A stretch of 64,000 bases of DNA from Agriotes lineatus (Eukaryota; Arthropoda; Insecta; Coleoptera; Elateridae): the NCBI GenBank assembly GCA_940337035.1, contig OW679200.1, forward strand, positions 21,927,090 through 21,991,089. The letters are read 5' to 3'. The notes beneath the pieces were generated by a model. It made no database searches. It had not been told where the DNA came from and saw only the letters and a list, made by a program, of their open reading frames with translations. Below, piece by piece: positions 61,037-64,000 of the stretch. Position numbers and translations under genes: made by a program. The stretch's first letter is position 1. The number at the start of each line of letters is the position of its first letter.

Positions 61037-61575
61037 TTTTGGGTAGGCTCTAAACCTCTTTCTTTTCAAATATAGGTCGCTTAAAGTACCTGCGTATGAA
61101 GCAAGTTACTTATTTCCAGTTTGGTAAATTTTTGAAAAATTTTACATATCTGAAATTGCCTCCTCGTGTAAAGTTCCGACGCGTTTAACTTTCCAGTACA
61201 GCAAATCTCTCACTGCTTTTCATTGCAAATGGTCTTTCTTACTGTCACCATTCAACATGGTTCTATGTAGGGCGGGGCTTGAGAAATAATTTCATCATTC
61301 AACGTTGTGGTAAAACGCCAATGGAGTATTTCCGTTTTATTAGTTGTTTATTATCGGCCTTTTTAACTGTCTGCTGACTTTTGGGTTGCCCTCAACCTTT
61401 CAGGCTGTTTCCCGCGTACACGTATGAGGTAAGACTAATTGTTTCATATGGATTGATAGAAAGCGTTCAATGGCGTCCAGCGAAATATTGTTTCTAAAGT
61501 GATGAGATTATGTGATTGCAAATACGCTTTGTTCTTAAGAGGCCTCTGTGATAAGCGTCGGGCAACGTGATGTAC
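61037..61575 (+). repeat. direct repeat copy B
   Basis: Uninterrupted counterpart of copy A at 59195-60300, same orientation, about 80-85% identity by eye. It abuts the 5' side of the reverse transcriptase fragment near 61020-61040. No terminal inverted repeats or poly-A tail identified, so its class is unknown. The flank 61576-61734 has an unrecognised short frame. Confidence 0.75.
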
Positions 61576-61734
61576 ACTTCTGTGCAATAAAATTAAGCAC
61601 ACGTTTTATGACTATTTTTCACAATATTCTAGTTTGTATAATTCTGGGCTATTTTAATTGCCTAGCAGCAGTTTCAGTAAATGATATATGGGTGCGTGGG
61701 CGCGCGAATGGTTTGAGCCCAGAACAAAAACACT

Positions 61735-62042
61735 TGTAAGCCGGTAGAAAAACGTTTATTGTAAAAGAAGATGCTACGAATTCGTACTCACCGAGGATGG
61801 GCTGTAACTGACCACAGCTTATGCCAATCTCGTTAGTTATATCCGAAAGGGGTGAATATCTCTTTGGAGAATTCACAGTCCCGTTATGTCAGGGCTTGTG
61901 AAGCCAGCAACATTCCCGTTAGATGGAGAGTTCAACGGTGAATTTTACAGTTAGGAATGTTACCTGTTCCAGCCCTTTGTCGGGGGGTAGTGAACTACTG
62001 CGAATTATACCAAAGGAATTTTGTGTATCTATTATCGCCACA
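61735..62042 (-). mobile_element. candidate 3' LTR of a Ty3/Gypsy retrotransposon
   Basis: Reading the minus strand, a polypurine tract AGCAAGGGGGTATC (62056-62043) is followed by TGTGGCGATAATAG, the expected LTR start with TG. The opposite end is CTACCGGCTTACA at 61747-61735, ending in CA. An AATAAA polyadenylation signal lies near the 3' end (about 61758-61763). Length is 308 bp. The other LTR is outside the window, so the boundaries rest on TG...CA, the polypurine tract and position, not on a second copy. The host base quartet next to it (CACT) would be the target duplication to look for. Confidence 0.65.
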
Positions 62043-62324
62043 GATACCCCCTTGCTAGTGATCGACTATCACATATACATAGTTATATGTCAGGTTGAGA
62101 TCACGATACAGAAAGATTATATACAAGGAAATGGAAAAAACATATTTACAAATAAGACATATCTACAAACACAAAATATTCACACAAAAGAAACAAATAT
62201 ATACAAAAATGAGTTACATGCTAAAATGGTAAATGCAGAATACGTTAGTGTCAAGAATTGTTTATATGCGCGCACTGAGCATTGCTATCGCGAACGAACA
62301 CATCAATTATCGAACAACACACAC

Positions 62325-64000
62325 TTACACTAAACCGACCTGGAGTCGTTCAGGAAATCGAACTTTGCGACCAGAACGCGTGGCTGGCGTCTCCGTAGGC
62401 CGCTGTTCCTCTGGTTGTGGCTGTATTGACGTGTTGCGTTCTTCTTTGGGCTCGTCGTCGTGCTGTATAATGTAAGCTGGCTTTAGCCGATCAATAGAAA
62501 CAGTGACGTTCTTACCTTTGAGGGCAACGGTAAACGTTTTGTTGTTTCTATTGATCACTGGGTATGGGCCTTCGTATGGTAGTTGGAGGGCTGCTTTGGG
62601 AGCGTCGTGGCGGATGAAAACGAACTTCGTGGATGCTAGGTCCTTGAATACAAAATTCTTTTTGTTTTCATGCCGCGTTCCGGTGATCGGGCGAAGCTTT
62701 TCGAAATGTTGTCGCAACTCTTTAGCAAAATCCGACGTTTCGCTACTTCCGAATGCTCTTTGTGTACGCGGGACCAGAAAGTCTGCAGGACGTCGCAGGG
62801 GCTCGCCGTAAACAAGTTCTGCTGTGGTTGCTTCTAGATCCTCGCGCCAAGCTGAACGAATTCCCAGTAGTATGGCAGGTAATATCCCGGTCCAATTGTC
62901 TGTGGAATGGCACCGAATAGCTGCCTTCAATTGTCTGTGGAATCGCTCTATTAAACCGTTAGCTTCTGGATGGTAGGCGGTTGTTCGGAGGTGACGGGAT
63001 CCTAACAGAGTATTGAGTTCTCTGAAAAGCTGTGACTCGAATTGACGTCCCTGGTCCGTTGTAATGCGCAGCGGCGTGCCGAATCTTGCGATCCAGCCGG
63101 CGAAGAAAGTTCGTGCAACTGTTGTAGCTTCAATGTTTTCCATTGGAAAAACTTCAGGCCAGCGGGAAAACCGATCGATACATGTCAGGCAGTATCTGAA
63201 GCCTTTTGATACTGGTAGGGGTCCCACGATGTCCATATGTAGGTGCTCGAACCTGGAGGATGGTGGTACAAAAGTTCCAATTGGAGCTGACACGTGCCTG
63301 GATATCTTTGAGCGCTGGCATTGCAAGCAGCTGCGGGCCCATTTTCTGCAGTCCGATTTCACTGACGGCCAAACATAACGTTGAGTTATTAATTTAACCG
63401 TCGCGTTGATTCCGGGATGCGACAGCTGATGGAGCGAATTAAATACAGCTTTCCGAAATTGTTGCGTGATGAATGGACGTGCAGTGCTGGTGGATAAATC
63501 ACAATAGATGGCGATGTCCGTCTCTGGTAAAACAACTTGTCGTAACTGCAATGGTGAGCTTTCTTGAAGAAACGTTTGCAATTCCTCATCAGTTGATTGC
63601 GATTTAGCCAGGGCCTGGAAATCGATACTTTGGGCGAGTTCTTCTATCCTGGATAATGAGTCTGCCACGATATTGTCTTGTCCCGAGATGTGACGAATGT
63701 CCGTCGTGTACTGGCCGATAAAATCAAGATATCTGAATTGCCGTGGGGAACATTTGTCTGTTTTCTGACGAAAAGCAAAGGTTAGCGGTTTATGGTCGGT
63801 GAAAACAGTAAACTCTCTGCCTTCAATCATGTGTTTAAAATGTTTTACGGCTTTATAGACTGCTAGAAGTTCTCTGTCGTAGGCTCCGTACTTCCTTTCG
63901 GCGGTGCTCAACTTTGCAGAGAAAAATCCTAGAGGTTGCCATTGCTCGTTTACGCGCTGTTGTACGACTGATCCAATTGCAAAGTCGGACGCATCTGTAA
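62325..64000 (-). CDS. pol: Ty3/Gypsy polyprotein, RNase H and integrase (partial, runs off window)
   Basis: An open frame of 557 codons enters from the window edge and stops at 62325. Residues 1-110 are RNase H: TDASDFAIGS with the first acidic residues, RELLAV (Glu about 43) and TDHKPL (Asp about 68). Integrase follows, with the zinc finger His190/His194/Cys224/Cys227 and the catalytic triad Asp256 (HMDIVG), Asp315 (TTDQG) and Glu351 (GLIERF) with 35-residue Asp-Glu spacing. A GPY/F module (YEGPYPVINR, about 475) precedes a tail with TRSGRKVRFP. No chromodomain, and no env-like frame in the 283 bp before the LTR. The frame is intact, so the copy is recent. Reverse transcriptase, protease and gag lie beyond the window. 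Confidence 0.97.
   Translation of the reverse strand, partial: TDASDFAIGSVVQQRVNEQWQPLGFFSAKLSTAERKYGAYDRELLAVYKAVKHFKHMIEGREFTVFTDHKPLTFAFRQKTDKCSPRQFRYLDFIGQYTTDIRHISGQDNIVADSLSRIEELAQSIDFQALAKSQSTDEELQTFLQESSPLQLRQVVLPETDIAIYCDLSTSTARPFITQQFRKAVFNSLHQLSHPGINATVKLITQRYVWPSVKSDCRKWARSCLQCQRSKISRHVSAPIGTFVPPSSRFEHLHMDIVGPLPVSKGFRYCLTCIDRFSRWPEVFPMENIEATTVARTFFAGWIARFGTPLRITTDQGRQFESQLFRELNTLLGSRHLRTTAYHPEANGLIERFHRQLKAAIRCHSTDNWTGILPAILLGIRSAWREDLEATTAELVYGEPLRRPADFLVPRTQRAFGSSETSDFAKELRQHFEKLRPITGTRHENKKNFVFKDLASTKFVFIRHDAPKAALQLPYEGPYPVINRNNKTFTVALKGKNVTVSIDRLKPAYIIQHDDEPKEERNTSIQPQPEEQRPTETPATRSGRKVRFPERLQVGLV

Noticed and set aside
61923..62475. Plus-strand frames of 136 and 80 codons
   Set aside because: They lie over the Gypsy LTR, polypurine tract and end of the pol frame on the opposite strand; no motif.
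63064..63589. Several plus- and minus-frame ORFs over integrase
   Set aside because: Shadows of the well-supported minus-strand integrase frame.

Overview
This window looks like AT-rich, intron- and repeat-dominated animal nuclear DNA, almost certainly from an insect. There are no operons, tRNA genes or rRNA genes. The one clearly recognisable host gene is spliced, and the rest is a dense layer of transposon remains. A beetle is a guess from the general character of the repeats; the window does not fix the order.

Host gene: the minus strand of the first 17.6 kb carries the middle-to-3' part of an ankyrin-repeat actin-bundling gene of the forked/espin family. Four exons chain together in phase with good splice sites: 17389-17572, 6196-6378, 4465-4581 and 343-506. 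A possible terminal exon lies at 111-201. The first two encode four ankyrin repeats, the third ends the repeat domain and enters a Cys/Lys-rich linker, and the fourth encodes a linker with a FYLHPP and INPMN signature. Upstream exons (more ankyrin repeats and the start codon) were not found up to 64 kb. The introns are about 11.0 kb, 1.6 kb and 4.0 kb. The 4.0-kb intron is mostly a degenerate 13-bp tandem repeat organised into higher-order units of about 300-385 bp.

Transposon layer: two Foldback-type elements (about 9.6-10.5 kb and 24.1-25.6 kb) have terminal arrays of short TCGGCGC-containing units, and each is flanked by an exact 12-bp direct repeat. A smaller inverted-repeat element at 43.1-43.5 kb is also bracketed by a 12-bp direct repeat. 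A near-perfect palindrome of about 1.5 kb lies at 49.57-51.09 kb. There are LINE fragments at 11.1, 15.4, 20.5-21.1, 38.0 and 60.4-61.0 kb, a mariner transposase relic at 11.9-12.2 kb, and tRNA-derived SINEs at 28.4, 53.2 and 55.8-56.3 kb. The right edge holds the 3' end of a minus-strand Ty3/Gypsy LTR retrotransposon with an open RNase H-integrase frame running off the window, a polypurine tract and a 308-bp candidate LTR.

Other: a 427-bp segment is duplicated 1.28 kb apart (30.2 and 31.5 kb) and both copies keep the same 82-codon ORF. A lone plus-strand, splice-bounded frame at 44.1 kb resembles the YEFD-KVPL region of glucosamine-6-sulfatase/Sulf enzymes. Several low-repeat, higher-GC or homeodomain-core-rich tracts (13.8-14.5, 15.9-16.2, 38.5-39.2, 44.9-45.3 kb) are candidate conserved non-coding DNA. 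Most remaining sequence shows nothing I can support.
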